Positions 34,695 through 44,464 are shown, numbered from the stretch's first letter. The stretch: DNA of 64,000 bases from Parabacteroides distasonis (GCA_021531775.1 JAFBIU010000014.1:1-64000); one strand, 5' to 3'. Numbers and translations are program-made. Notes: generated by a model from the letters alone, not told the origin.

Positions 34695-35492
34695 TCAGAA
34701 TTGGAAAAGAGTGGCTCCTATTTGGAAGAAGGCACGATTCATGCGAGGATTGAAGACGGCACTCGCAAAAAGAGGAAGCGTATAACCCGAGGTGATGACC
34801 ACCTCTTTCCGAACTCGGAGTTCCAGGTGGATGATTCCGGGTCGATCACTGTAGAAGGTGCTCCTGTCATCGCTTTTCCTCTTCCAGGTGAAAGTGCCTC
34901 CGACGGTCAAGTCACTGTACCATCCGTGCGAATGGAACAGCGGATAACTGACCGAAAGGTAGGAGGAATAGCGGTTGGATGAATTGTCTTCCCACCGGTC
35001 ACGTCCGAACAGGATGGTGGACCAACTGACAGTCAGCGGAAACCGAGGATAGGCTTGGCCCGCCTCGTAAGTAAGGATGCAGTCCAGAAAACGTCCTGTC
35101 GAGTGAGCCGAATAGTTGAAGAACTCCCGGTTGTTGTAGGTGGCATCCGGCGAGAAATTATAGGTGTCCCAAAAGGCCAGTTTCCATCCGGCATAGCGGA
35201 ATTCGCTGAAAAAGTTGAATTCCTTATAATCTCCGGAGATGTTGGTTCCGCCCCACAAGCCGAACTTCATATATTCGTGTTTGTCGTGGATGGCCAAGGC
35301 CGAACACATCACCAGACCATCGCTTACCTCAATGCCTCGCCACAAATGATTGTTGGCGATTTCCAGGTTGAAATCGAGTTGGTCTCCTAAAGAGGAGGTT
35401 TGTTGAGCCCGGACTGTGGCACCCGAAAGCACCACAGTCAAGGCTACTAAATATACAAAACAACTCTGAAAAAAGTCACGTTTAACGACCAT
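34695..35492 (-). CDS. Outer-membrane beta-barrel protein, function unknown
   Basis: The protein has about 265 residues: a signal peptide (LVALTVVLSGATVRAQ), then beta-rich sequence of alternating aromatic strands and a C-terminal phenylalanine (IGATLFQF), the signature of an integral outer-membrane barrel. NNHLWRGIEVSDG near residue 50 is reminiscent of TorF-like putative porins. It overlaps the 3' end of the dehydrogenase gene by about 11 bases and is last in the transporter-dehydrogenase-barrel operon, so it may be the outer-membrane entry pore for the same substrate. Start at 35501 is an alternative. Confidence 0.65.
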   Translation of the reverse strand: MVVKRDFFQSCFVYLVALTVVLSGATVRAQQTSSLGDQLDFNLEIANNHLWRGIEVSDGLVMCSALAIHDKHEYMKFGLWGGTNISGDYKEFNFFSEFRYAGWKLAFWDTYNFSPDATYNNREFFNYSAHSTGRFLDCILTYEAGQAYPRFPLTVSWSTILFGRDRWEDNSSNRYSSYLSVSYPLFHSHGWYSDLTVGGTFTWKRKSDDRSTFYSDRPGIIHLELRVRKEVVITSGYTLPLFASAVFNPRMNRAFFQIGATLFQF

Positions 35493-36534
35493 GGTTCTCA
35501 CAGGCTTTATCTAAATCAATGATCACTTTCATGGTGGTTGCCTTGTTGGCATCGATGAACTGATAGGCATCATCATACTCCTCAAAGGCGAAACGGTTGC
35601 TGATCAGCGGCTTCAGATTGACAATCCCTTGGCTCACGAAATCGACAGCTGTCTGATAGTCTTCGTGACGGTACATCATCGTGCCGATCAGCCGCAGTTC
35701 ATGTTCACCCAAATGGAACATACTCAAGGCCGGGTCTTTGGCAAAGACCGCTACGACCACAATGTCGCTACCCTTTTCGATGGTCTCCATCAAGGAACGG
35801 ATACTCGATTCTACACCGGCCACTTCGAAACCCACCTGATAGCCTTCGCTGCCAAACACCTCCTGCACGGCCTCTTTCAACGGTTTCTGAAGTACATTGG
35901 CCGTCCATTCCAATCCACATTCGCGCGCTTTGGCCAACCGCAGATCACTCACATCGGTAATGAGTACCTTTTTGGCTCCTCGCGCCTTGCAGAACTGGGC
36001 CACGAGATTGCCGATGGCACCGGCTCCACTGACCACGACGTTCTTGCCGGCCACATCGGTACGATTTGTGGCATGGGCTCCAACAGCAGAGGGTTCGATC
36101 ATGGCACCTTCGTCCAGGCTCATGCCAGCCGGCAACACTACGACACGATCGTCGGTTGTGACGAAATAATCTTGTGCCACACCATTGGCCTGGAAAGCCT
36201 CTACGCGCAAGTGTTCACACACATTATATTGTCCACGCTTACAGGGAGCACATTCGTTGCAGACCAGCTGGGGACGGGCCGTGATGGCATCTCCCGGTTT
36301 GCAGACGGTTACTTCCGAACCGACCGCCTTGACGATGGCAGAATACTCATGTCCCTGTACGACCGGATAGAAGGTGGCCGGATGAAGTCCGTGATAGGAA
36401 TGGATCTCACTGCCACAGATACCGATGCGTTTCACCTGAATCAAGACCTGATGGGGTTGTAAATCGGCTGCTTTCGGGGCTTCCACTTGTTTGAACTCAA
36501 TCTGTTTCGGGGCTACTAAAATTGCTTGTCTCAT
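35482..36534 (-). CDS. Zinc-dependent sugar/polyol dehydrogenase (MDR family)
   Basis: The 350-residue protein has catalytic zinc ligands C40, H62 and E63 (GICGSE, QGHEY), structural zinc cysteines C92, C95, C98 and C106, and the nucleotide-binding turn SGAGAIGN. It belongs to the sorbitol/threonine/galactitol-phosphate dehydrogenase branch. It is a paralogue of, but clearly different from, the LgoD-like enzyme at 3.4 kb. Its neighbours are a GPH-type sugar transporter 34 bases upstream and a LacI regulator, so it likely oxidises an imported sugar, polyol or sugar acid. The substrate is not readable. Confidence 0.8.
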   Translation of the reverse strand: MRQAILVAPKQIEFKQVEAPKAADLQPHQVLIQVKRIGICGSEIHSYHGLHPATFYPVVQGHEYSAIVKAVGSEVTVCKPGDAITARPQLVCNECAPCKRGQYNVCEHLRVEAFQANGVAQDYFVTTDDRVVVLPAGMSLDEGAMIEPSAVGAHATNRTDVAGKNVVVSGAGAIGNLVAQFCKARGAKKVLITDVSDLRLAKARECGLEWTANVLQKPLKEAVQEVFGSEGYQVGFEVAGVESSIRSLMETIEKGSDIVVVAVFAKDPALSMFHLGEHELRLIGTMMYRHEDYQTAVDFVSQGIVNLKPLISNRFAFEEYDDAYQFIDANKATTMKVIIDLDKACENHGR

Positions 36535-36568
36535 GATGCTATATTTTTTTGATTGTTTGATGCGATAA

Positions 36569-37957
36569 TTAGATATTTGTTGTTTTGCGTGTCTTCAGTT
36601 CTGCCACGATGGACTGATACTGTTTCCGATTCAGCCGATAGAAGAGCAGGATGCCAGCCGTGATGATCCAAAGGACACCCGGAATGGTACTGAACGCGTG
36701 ATGAATGACCGACTTGACGGTCTCGGACTGTTCGAGGTTGGCCTCGTAGCCGGCCCAACCCATGCCCAAAGCCAGCAGGGAGGTTCCCAAGGCCATACCG
36801 ATCTTATTGGCCAATGAAATGAAGGCATACTGGAAACCGTCGTTCCGAACACCGGTTTTCCATTCCCCATACTCGACACAATCCGGAATGATGGCATAAA
36901 TGGCCGTGTTGAATCCGGAAAAGAAGAATTGGGCCAAGGCAGCAAAGGCGTAGAAGAGCAAGGGAGAAGTGGTGGGCGAAAAGAAGTAGAGCAGAATCAT
37001 ACAGATGCCCATGAAAAGGCTGAAGAGACTGGCTGCCCAACCTTTGTTGGCTGTCCGCTTGAACACCCACGGGAACGAAATGGCTCCCAAAATGGAGGGA
37101 ATGACGATCACGCCTGAGAAGAACGAGAAGAGATCCTCATTTCCCTCTACATATTTAAAATAGTAGATCAGATCGGCGTTGCGGCCATACAGAATGAAGC
37201 CAAAGAGTAGTTGACCGATGACGGCCATCAGGAAAGGCTTGTTCTGCAGGACAGCTTTCAGCTGAACGGTTAGAGGAATAGCCCGCTGTTGCACAGGTAG
37301 TTCGACCACTTCGCGTGTCTTGGCAAAGCAGAACCAGTGACAGCCTGTGAAGATGAGTCCGTAAAGGGCTGCCACGATGACAAATCCCTGCGGATTGCTC
37401 AACGTTCCGTCACCACAGAACTTGACCAAGGGAACCGTCACGATGTTGATGATGCCAATGGCAATCATGGCGGCTACCGAACGGCTGGTATTGATTTTGG
37501 CCCGTTCATCCATGTTCTGGGTCATGGCTCCACAGAGCGTTCCATAGGGCAGATTGACGCAGGTATAACCCAACACCAGCAATCCGTAGGTAAGGCTCAT
37601 ATAGACCAACTTCCACGAATAGGGCATATTGGGTTGAGCCAGAAAACAGAGCACGAGCATAATGGCTGTGAAGGGGGCTCCAAACAGCAGCCACGGACGA
37701 TAACGTCCCCATCTCGATTTGGTGCGGTCGCTGAGACTGCCGATGATGGGGTCGTTGATGGCATCCCAAAAGCGGGAAACCAGCATAAGTGTTGCCACGG
37801 CACTCATTTCCACGCCGAACACATCCGTGTAGAAAATCATCAGGAAGGATACGACGAAGGACCAACTGAAGTTACAGCCTACATCACCGAAGCCGTAGGC
37901 GATTTTACTGACGAACGAGACTTTCCCGTTTTGCATGGTATCATTTTGCTTTTCCAT
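36569..37957 (-). CDS. GPH-family (MelB-like) sugar:cation symporter
   Basis: With the start at 37957 the protein has 462 residues and about 12 membrane helices. The family motif SDRTKSRWGRYRPW follows the first helices, and the central 'N-L-P-Y-G-T-L' segment and YGEWKTGVRNDGF loop are typical of the glycoside-pentoside-hexuronide group. A longer frame from 38071 starts upstream of the promoter at 38002-38009 and is therefore rejected. It moves a sugar or uronide into the cytoplasm with Na+ or H+. It is first in the operon opposite the LacI gene. Confidence 0.88.
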   Translation of the reverse strand: MEKQNDTMQNGKVSFVSKIAYGFGDVGCNFSWSFVVSFLMIFYTDVFGVEMSAVATLMLVSRFWDAINDPIIGSLSDRTKSRWGRYRPWLLFGAPFTAIMLVLCFLAQPNMPYSWKLVYMSLTYGLLVLGYTCVNLPYGTLCGAMTQNMDERAKINTSRSVAAMIAIGIINIVTVPLVKFCGDGTLSNPQGFVIVAALYGLIFTGCHWFCFAKTREVVELPVQQRAIPLTVQLKAVLQNKPFLMAVIGQLLFGFILYGRNADLIYYFKYVEGNEDLFSFFSGVIVIPSILGAISFPWVFKRTANKGWAASLFSLFMGICMILLYFFSPTTSPLLFYAFAALAQFFFSGFNTAIYAIIPDCVEYGEWKTGVRNDGFQYAFISLANKIGMALGTSLLALGMGWAGYEANLEQSETVKSVIHHAFSTIPGVLWIITAGILLFYRLNRKQYQSIVAELKTRKTTNI

Positions 37958-38001
37958 GTGTTTTGTTGTTTTTTGATTGATGATACTTGAATTTTGTGAT
38001 G

Positions 38002-38009
38002 CAAATGTA
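38002..38009 (-). promoter_or_regulatory. -7 box of the GPH transporter operon
   Basis: TACATTTG on the minus strand is an exact match, about 45 bases before ATG 37957. The upstream side of this promoter carries the three operator-like repeats (38055-38098). Confidence 0.6.
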
Positions 38010-38054
38010 AGGTCCTGTATCAGAAGCGAAAACGATTTCTTGAAAAGAATTTTT

Positions 38055-38098
38055 CGCAACCGTTCCCGCAACCGTTCCCAAATTTCGCAACCGTTCCC
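38055..38098. promoter_or_regulatory. Three copies of CGCAACCGTTCCC, candidate LacI-family operators
   Basis: CGCAACCGTTCCC occurs at 38055-38067, 38067-38079 and 38086-38098. The core AAC-C-GTT is palindromic around one base, as in LacI-family operators. The array lies between the divergent transporter and LacI promoters, so the regulator could control both the operon and itself. Confidence 0.7.
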
Positions 38099-38121
38099 AT
38101 TCTCCTGTTTCTCCTTTTTTG

Positions 38122-38129
38122 TATTTTTG
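38122..38129 (+). promoter_or_regulatory. -7 box of the LacI-family gene
   Basis: TATTTTTG matches TAnnTTTG and lies 41 bases before ATG 38170. It rules out the frame's first possible start at 38119. Confidence 0.6.
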
Positions 38130-38169
38130 CATCGGACGGAACAGACTTGTCCATTTAATTGTAACTGCC

Positions 38170-39186
38170 ATGAAATATGTGACCATTATTGACATCGCCA
38201 AAGCATTGGGCATCTCGAAAAGTACCGTTTCGCGAGCCTTGGCTGGAGACACGCACAACGTGAAGCCGGCCACTATGCAACTGATCTGTGAGACGGCCGA
38301 CCGGATGGGTTATCAGCGAAATGAGTTGGCCGTGAACTTGCGCAAACAGAACACACGGAACATAGGCATCATCATTCCCGAAGTGGTGACCTCTTTTTTC
38401 ATGAATTTCATCCAGCAGGCCCAACGTGACCTGCGTGAGCAGGGGTATCGTGTGTTGATTGCCGTATCGAATGAGGATCCGGAACAGGAGCGGGAGAATC
38501 TGCTGATGTTCGAACAATGTCGTGTAGAGGGAATCCTGATCAGTGTTTGCCACAAAAGCAAACTGGTCGATCTCTATCGGAAAATCATGGCTGGCGGTAC
38601 GCCCATCGTCTTTTTCGACCGGGTGGTTGGGGTATTGGAGGCTTCGCAGGTCCGGATTGATGATTATCTGATGGCCTCTTTCATGGTGGAAGCCCTGATC
38701 CGAAGTGGATGTCGCCAGATTGTCCACTTGGCTGGCCCGGAGTATATCAGCAATGGGTCTGAACGGCACCGGGGGTATCGGGATGCGCTTGCCAAATTCA
38801 AATTGACGTACGATGCACGCTATGTGATAGCCGGAGGTCTGGATGCTGAACAGGGCGGACGAGCCATGGAGCAATTTTTGGGGTTGGGCTTGCCTTTCGA
38901 TGCGATCTTCGGCTTTACAGAAACAGCCACCTTGGGGGCCAAAAGTGTACTGCAAAAACTGCACTACCGGATTCCGGAAGATGTCTCGCTCTGTTGCATA
39001 TCCGGTACAGCACTCTGCACCCTGGTTCATCCGACGCTAACGGCTGTCGAGCAACCGGTGGTTGAGATCGCACATCAGGCTTGTCGGCTGCTGCTCCAAC
39101 AGATCCAGCAACCGGAGATGCCGAAGGAACAGGTGGTCTTGCGTGGGGAGATGGTCATGCGCGACTCCATTCGCCAGAAAGCGTAA
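38170..39186 (+). CDS. LacI-family transcriptional regulator
   Basis: The 338-residue protein begins MKYVTIIDIAKALGISKSTV, the canonical LacI helix-turn-helix with hinge (…SRALAGDTHNVKPATM). A periplasmic-binding-protein-like sensor domain follows (NIGIIIPEVVTSFFMNFIQQ, ILISVCHK, FFDRVVG, HLAGP). It is divergent from the GPH transporter operon and flanks an array of three operator-like repeats, so it most likely represses or activates that operon in response to its sugar. It is convergent with the SusCD genes, separated by a hairpin; control of SusCD is possible but not shown. Confidence 0.9.
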   Translation: MKYVTIIDIAKALGISKSTVSRALAGDTHNVKPATMQLICETADRMGYQRNELAVNLRKQNTRNIGIIIPEVVTSFFMNFIQQAQRDLREQGYRVLIAVSNEDPEQERENLLMFEQCRVEGILISVCHKSKLVDLYRKIMAGGTPIVFFDRVVGVLEASQVRIDDYLMASFMVEALIRSGCRQIVHLAGPEYISNGSERHRGYRDALAKFKLTYDARYVIAGGLDAEQGGRAMEQFLGLGLPFDAIFGFTETATLGAKSVLQKLHYRIPEDVSLCCISGTALCTLVHPTLTAVEQPVVEIAHQACRLLLQQIQQPEMPKEQVVLRGEMVMRDSIRQKA

Positions 39187-39230
39187 CACTCGTAACGTAA
39201 CACTTCAAAAAAAAGGATTGCATGATAAAA

Positions 39231-39262
39231 AAAGAGGGGCCTCCCGCAGGAAGCTCCTCTTT
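39231..39262. terminator. Bidirectional terminator between LacI and SusD genes
   Basis: AAAGAGGGGCCTCC (39231-39244) pairs with GGAAGCTCCTCTTT (39249-39262) around a CGCA loop with two mismatches. A-rich and T-rich flanks serve both directions. Confidence 0.7.
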
Positions 39263-39290
39263 CATTATTTTAATAGTCAAATGATTCCTA

Positions 39291-40946
39291 TTATTGACCG
39301 CTGAACGGGTTCTGATCAGATGTCGAAACGGACTCGTTGTTGGCAATCTCCATCTGCGGGATTTGCATGAGGAAACGATAGTCATTCGAAGGCAATGTAC
39401 CTACCGGCTCTGCATCTGAACCATTGTAACCATCCAATTGAGCCAAGCCCCAAGAGAAGTGGCCTGCCGGATTCTTAGCTGTAGCAGCATAACGAACCAA
39501 CGGTTTCTGCAAACGCAACAAGTCGTATGCACCTACGACACCTTCACCCAGCAACTCCTTACGACGCTCGATGTAGATCTTCTCCAACAGATCGTTCTTG
39601 TCGGATGTCTTGGTCAATTGAGCCTGACGGGCAGCCTGCAACGTGTTCAAGTGAGCCAAAGCCTCTGAAGTCTGTCCCAGGTTGGCTTCCGCTTCAGCCA
39701 TGATCAGCAGCATTTCCGATCCACGCATCAACGGAATGTCGATGTCATAGACGTGAGCCTGCACGGCACCACCTCCGTCACCGTAGGTCTTCATCTTGTT
39801 GTAAGCCCATTTCTCCTTCACCTCGTTGTCACCATTGGCAGTACGATGCCAGAACATCACGGCCTGTTCGTCTTCGTCTGTCACGTTCTCCGTCTTGGTA
39901 CACTTCGCACCACGGTAGTCCGTTTCATCAAACAGATCGACATACTTCTGGTCCACCATCAAGTTGATGAAGTTGTAGGTCGGACCCGACTGCATGGTCT
40001 CGCCATAGCTCGGATCCTGGTTGTACCAGTAGCAGAACTCGACGTTGGAACTGATATTGGTCAGGTTGGTGAACTTCACGCCCCAAACCAACTCTGCACA
40101 ATTGTTGGCCATCAGCTGGTCGAAACCACTGTACCACTCCTCTTTCGACATCAAGGAGCTGTACTTCTGATAAACCGTATTGGCCTCTGTCAAGGCACCC
40201 TGCCAGTTGCCCATCACCTGATAGACACGGGCCAACATACCTGAAACGACATCAGCATTGATCTGCCACTTCTCGGCACGGTTGAAACCAGCCAAAGCCG
40301 ACTTGGCAGCCGTCAGGTCGCTCACGATCTGGTCATACACCTGCTGAACCGTTGAGAAGCCCAGGTTGGGATCATCAGTCGAAGAGAGACGCAGGATGAC
40401 ACCACGTTTGTCCTTCGCAATGGCATAGGTCTGCTGATAGTTCATGATCAGGTGGAAGTAAGCAATACCACGCATGGCCAGACACTGACCCTTCAACTGT
40501 GCCTTTTCAGTCTCTGAACCATTCGCATCGGGCAGTGCGTCCATGATCTGGTTGGCCTGGTTGATCACCTTATACATATTGACCCAGATACGATCGGCAT
40601 AACCCGACGACATCGTACGTTCATTCAAAAACTTGTAGGTCATTTCCGGAGAACCACCGTAGTTGTTGGTACTGATGATGTCCGGACCGGCAATGTCGTA
40701 GTGCATCAAGTATCCAGTCAGACCTGCATAGCAGGCATCGTTCTGGCTACCGGAGCCATTGTCGCCCATCAAGAAGGCATGGTAGGTTGAATTCAATACC
40801 GAATTCAGTCCGGTTGTGCTTGCCAGAATTGTTTCAGAAGAGATCTTGGTCGCATCATCGGTTGTCAGCTGATCCTCACAACCACAAAAGGCCACTGCCA
40901 GCATTGCCATCGGCAAAAGCCGTAAAAATTGATATTTCGTCTTCAT
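39291..40946 (-). CDS. SusD/RagB-family nutrient-binding lipoprotein
   Basis: With the start at 40946 the protein has 551 residues. A lipoprotein signal ends in FCGC (C23) followed by EDQLTTDD, an acidic surface-export run. The SusD-type TPR core is visible (INQANQIMDALPDANGSETE, QCLAMRGIAYFHLIMNY), with the C-terminal LLIMAEAEANLGQTSEALA and RKELLGEGVVGAYDLLR. It caps the SusC-like transporter at the cell surface and binds the glycan or oligomer. The gene lies 18 bases after the susC-like gene. No glycoside hydrolase, sulfatase or ECF sigma pair is attached, so the substrate cannot be inferred. Confidence 0.93.
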   Translation of the reverse strand: MKTKYQFLRLLPMAMLAVAFCGCEDQLTTDDATKISSETILASTTGLNSVLNSTYHAFLMGDNGSGSQNDACYAGLTGYLMHYDIAGPDIISTNNYGGSPEMTYKFLNERTMSSGYADRIWVNMYKVINQANQIMDALPDANGSETEKAQLKGQCLAMRGIAYFHLIMNYQQTYAIAKDKRGVILRLSSTDDPNLGFSTVQQVYDQIVSDLTAAKSALAGFNRAEKWQINADVVSGMLARVYQVMGNWQGALTEANTVYQKYSSLMSKEEWYSGFDQLMANNCAELVWGVKFTNLTNISSNVEFCYWYNQDPSYGETMQSGPTYNFINLMVDQKYVDLFDETDYRGAKCTKTENVTDEDEQAVMFWHRTANGDNEVKEKWAYNKMKTYGDGGGAVQAHVYDIDIPLMRGSEMLLIMAEAEANLGQTSEALAHLNTLQAARQAQLTKTSDKNDLLEKIYIERRKELLGEGVVGAYDLLRLQKPLVRYAATAKNPAGHFSWGLAQLDGYNGSDAEPVGTLPSNDYRFLMQIPQMEIANNESVSTSDQNPFSGQ

Positions 40947-40964
40947 ATAGTTGTTCAAAAATAA

Positions 40965-43900
40965 TTAGAATGAAACTTGAATACCACCCATGAATACACG
41001 ACGTGCACTCTGGTTACCATTATCGGTATTGGCATTACCATTATAGTTATTACCGACCAGACCAGTTTCCGGATCGTTGTGACGGTTCGCTGCGGGACCC
41101 AGTGTCCAAACGTTGTCTGCACTGAAATAGATGCGCAGGTGAGAGAGATGCATCTTGTCGATGATGCGACGCGGAACGGTATAACCGACTGCCAAGTTAC
41201 GCAGACGGAAGTAGTCGTTGTTGAACAGGTAGAAATCGGTTGCCTTACGTGTGCTTGAATAGTCGTCAGCCGACCAGCGCGGGAAGACAGCCTGATCACC
41301 CGGTTTCTCCCAAACCTTACCCTCTACCAAGTCCTGGATGACACCTACACCATTACGTACGGTGGTATTCTCCAGATAGACATAGTCATACATCTTGGAA
41401 CCGAAGGATGCATACCACATCATCGACAGGTCGAAGTCTTTCCACTTGAAGTTGTTCGTGATTGAACCGAATGCCTTGGGAATGGCTGAACCACACCACT
41501 GATAGTCATCGACGGTCACATCCGAGAAGTTCTCCGTCATCTTCCAGCCGTTCTGGCCGTCGCGGATCCAGTAGCGCATGTTACCGTTGTCCGGGTTGAC
41601 ACCGGCATTCTTCGGCATGTAGAATTCATACAGCGACTTGCCCTCTTCCAGACGGTAGCTGGCCACACGGTTCGAGTAGGTGTAGGCACCACCCGGCAAG
41701 TAGGTCACCTGGTTCTTCAACGTAGAGAAGTTGAAGTCGATGTTCCACTGGAAGTTCTTGGTCTGAATAGCCGTCGCGTTCAAGGTGATTTCAAAACCTT
41801 GGTTACGAACATTACCCAAGTTGGTGTTCATACCGGTTGCATCACCCACCTGTGAAGACAAAGGCAGATCCTTGTAGTACAACAGGTCGGCAGAATTACG
41901 GGTATAGTATTCGATGGTACCGCTCAGACGGTTGCAGAAGCCGAAGTCAACGGCCACGTTGAACTGCTTGTTGCGCTCCCACTTCAAGTTGGGTGTTGCA
42001 ATGGTAGAGGGCTTGTAACCGGCCTGTCCATACAGGTTGTCGGCTGCGAAGTAGGCCTGATAAGCATACCAGATCTCGGCACCGGTCGAACCATCGCCAT
42101 TGCGGGCGAACAATTTATCGTTACCGGATGTACCGTAGCTGGCACGTATAGCCAAGTTGTCCAACCAGTCGCTTGAACCCTCCATGAAAGCCTCCTTGGA
42201 GATACGCCAAGAACCACCGACAGAGAAGAAGTTACCCCAACGGCTATCCTTGCTGAAGCGTGATGAACCATCACGACGGAACGAAGCGGATACATAATAA
42301 CGGTTGGCATAGTTGTAGTCGGCCTTGCCGAAGAAAGAGAGCAATCCGTAGCGGATACGGTCTGATTCGTTCGCCCAGTTCATGGTCGTAGAAGCCAACT
42401 CATACTGGCCGGTCTGCATGATACCTTCACCGTACGCATAGGTATATTGACGGTTGAAGTGGTAGTACTCGTGACCTAACATCGCGTTGATGGTGTGGTC
42501 GCCGAAAGACTGATCCCAGGTCAACAGGTTGTTCCAGGTGATGGACTGAGTCTTGTAGCTGGTGCGGCTGGCTGTACCACCGTTGGTCTTGACAGTCACA
42601 CCGTAGGGAGCCAACTGATCACCACCGTGGATGGCAGATCCATAACCATAGACATTCTGGGTATTATCATCCAAGTTAGCGGCTGTACGGAACTTCAGAT
42701 TGAAAGGCAACTTCACTTCCGCAAAGTACTTGGCTGAAATCGTTGTATATTCATTGGAATTGAATTCTTCATCATTCGGATTGTTCCAGTAGTCGCCATT
42801 ACCCAACACATGGATACCGAAGAAGTTGGCATTGTTGGTACCGAAGTCATACATCCGGTCGCCTGTCTTCAAGGAGTATTCCCAGTCGGTATTGTCGGCA
42901 TTACGCAGATAGGGCGAGTTCAAGGTGTTGGAGAACACCAATGCACGGTTGTAACCCTTGGAGTTCTGACGGGCATACGAATAGGCCAAGTTACCGCCCA
43001 TGTTCAACCAGTCTGTTACCTCTGAAGAGACATTCGCACGGAATGAATAACGCGTATAGTAGTCGTTGTTTGAATAACCCTTATCGTTCAAATAGCCCAA
43101 TGAAGTGAAGTACTGGGTCTTGCCGTCCTGTGATGAACCGCTCAGGTCGATACCGTAGTCCTGACGCAACTTCTTGTCGAACACCAAGTCATACCAGTCC
43201 CAATCCTCCTTGTTCCAAACCATCTCCAAATCCGGATTGACATAAGGATTACCGTTACCATCGTGGAGCACATAGTTTGAGGCATCGCCTGTCCACTTGA
43301 ACGGAGTGACATAGACCTGCTCACCATTGGAGTTTGTACGCGGAACCACATGTTTTGAAAGCACGTTGGCCGAAGCATAATCACCGGCTTCCTGTGCGCT
43401 CTTACCATATTTATAATACTGGTCGTTGTAGATAGCGCGCCATACGTTGGTCAACTGCTGATAAGGATCGGCCTTATCAGGATGCGGAACAGCCAAGTCA
43501 GATGTACCCCAAGCACCCCGGAAGTTGATCCGCGGCTTACCACTCTTACCCTTCTTAGTGGTGATCACAACGACACCATTGGCAGCACGTGAACCATACA
43601 AAGAAGAGGCGGCAGCATCTTTCAAGACGGTCATAGATTCGATATCCGAGGGATTGATGGAGTTCAATGTACCGTCATACGGCATACCATCCACTACATA
43701 CAACGGAGTTGTCTCACCGGACATGGAGCTGATACCACGGATCTGGATACGAGAATCAGAACCCGGTGTACCTTCGTTGTTGACAACGTTCACACCGGCA
43801 CTCATACCTTGCAAAGCCTCTACGAAACCAGAACCGGAGATTTTCTCCAACTTGTCTGCCTTGACAACGCTGGCAGAACCCGTGAATGAAGATTTCTTGG

Positions 43901-44285
43901 CCGTACCGTAGGCAACAACCACCACTTCATCCAAGTCTTGTGTATCGCTCTTCAACACCACATTAACAGCACTACGACCATCCCACGTTACGGTTTGTGT
44001 CGCCATGCCGACAAAAGAGATTTCCAAAACAGCACCTTTCTTCACACCTTCCAGGGAGAATCGTCCATCCATGTCGGTGATTGTACCGTTTGTCGTACCC
44101 TTTACTACTACGGAAGCACCTGCAACGGGCCCCATTTCATCCTTGACTGTACCGCTAATCTTCCCATTCTGCTGCACGACAGGTGTAGGCAATGATGCCA
44201 ACTCTGCCAAAGCGGGAGTAGCGCCTGCTGCTCCAAACAACGTGGAAAGCAGCATAATCTTCATCAATTTCGAATTCGATACCAT
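40965..44285 (-). CDS. SusC/RagA-family TonB-dependent transporter
   Basis: The 1106-residue protein starts at ATG 44285 (the frame also opens with TTG at 44291). Order: signal peptide ending PALAE, a carboxypeptidase-regulatory-like domain (about 42-115, GKISGTVKDEMGPVAGASVV), a TonB-box region (DLDEVVVVAYG), plug (IQIRGISSMSGETTPLYVVD, VLKDAAASSLYGSRAANGVV) and a large barrel ending RRVFMGGIQVSF. It imports an oligosaccharide or peptide delivered by its SusD partner. A -7 box at 44342-44349 leaves a leader of about 50 bases. Confidence 0.95.
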   Translation of the reverse strand: MVSNSKLMKIMLLSTLFGAAGATPALAELASLPTPVVQQNGKISGTVKDEMGPVAGASVVVKGTTNGTITDMDGRFSLEGVKKGAVLEISFVGMATQTVTWDGRSAVNVVLKSDTQDLDEVVVVAYGTAKKSSFTGSASVVKADKLEKISGSGFVEALQGMSAGVNVVNNEGTPGSDSRIQIRGISSMSGETTPLYVVDGMPYDGTLNSINPSDIESMTVLKDAAASSLYGSRAANGVVVITTKKGKSGKPRINFRGAWGTSDLAVPHPDKADPYQQLTNVWRAIYNDQYYKYGKSAQEAGDYASANVLSKHVVPRTNSNGEQVYVTPFKWTGDASNYVLHDGNGNPYVNPDLEMVWNKEDWDWYDLVFDKKLRQDYGIDLSGSSQDGKTQYFTSLGYLNDKGYSNNDYYTRYSFRANVSSEVTDWLNMGGNLAYSYARQNSKGYNRALVFSNTLNSPYLRNADNTDWEYSLKTGDRMYDFGTNNANFFGIHVLGNGDYWNNPNDEEFNSNEYTTISAKYFAEVKLPFNLKFRTAANLDDNTQNVYGYGSAIHGGDQLAPYGVTVKTNGGTASRTSYKTQSITWNNLLTWDQSFGDHTINAMLGHEYYHFNRQYTYAYGEGIMQTGQYELASTTMNWANESDRIRYGLLSFFGKADYNYANRYYVSASFRRDGSSRFSKDSRWGNFFSVGGSWRISKEAFMEGSSDWLDNLAIRASYGTSGNDKLFARNGDGSTGAEIWYAYQAYFAADNLYGQAGYKPSTIATPNLKWERNKQFNVAVDFGFCNRLSGTIEYYTRNSADLLYYKDLPLSSQVGDATGMNTNLGNVRNQGFEITLNATAIQTKNFQWNIDFNFSTLKNQVTYLPGGAYTYSNRVASYRLEEGKSLYEFYMPKNAGVNPDNGNMRYWIRDGQNGWKMTENFSDVTVDDYQWCGSAIPKAFGSITNNFKWKDFDLSMMWYASFGSKMYDYVYLENTTVRNGVGVIQDLVEGKVWEKPGDQAVFPRWSADDYSSTRKATDFYLFNNDYFRLRNLAVGYTVPRRIIDKMHLSHLRIYFSADNVWTLGPAANRHNDPETGLVGNNYNGNANTDNGNQSARRVFMGGIQVSF

Positions 44286-44341
44286 TGACAATTTAAATTA
44301 AAACGCTATTACTATTGAATGAATCTATTTGTAAATCTCGA

Positions 44342-44349
44342 CAAAGATA
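44342..44349 (-). promoter_or_regulatory. -7 box of the SusCD operon
   Basis: TATCTTTG on the minus strand is an exact match; a TTTG lies 22 bases upstream. It gives a leader of about 50 bases to ATG 44285. Confidence 0.6.
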
Positions 44350-44464
44350 AGGTATTATTTATTATTGGAGACAAATAATTAGAAGTTTGTTTGGATTTTA
44401 ACATTTAAGGCTGGATTTCCTGAATCATGTCCGTTTTTTACCAATGAACATGGAAAGGATCCCT

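Noticed and set aside
39181-39204. CGTAAC-type sequence after the LacI gene resembling the palindromes at 32993 and 33039
   Set aside because: It contains direct CGTAAC repeats but not the full CGTAACGTTACG palindrome, so I see no firm link.
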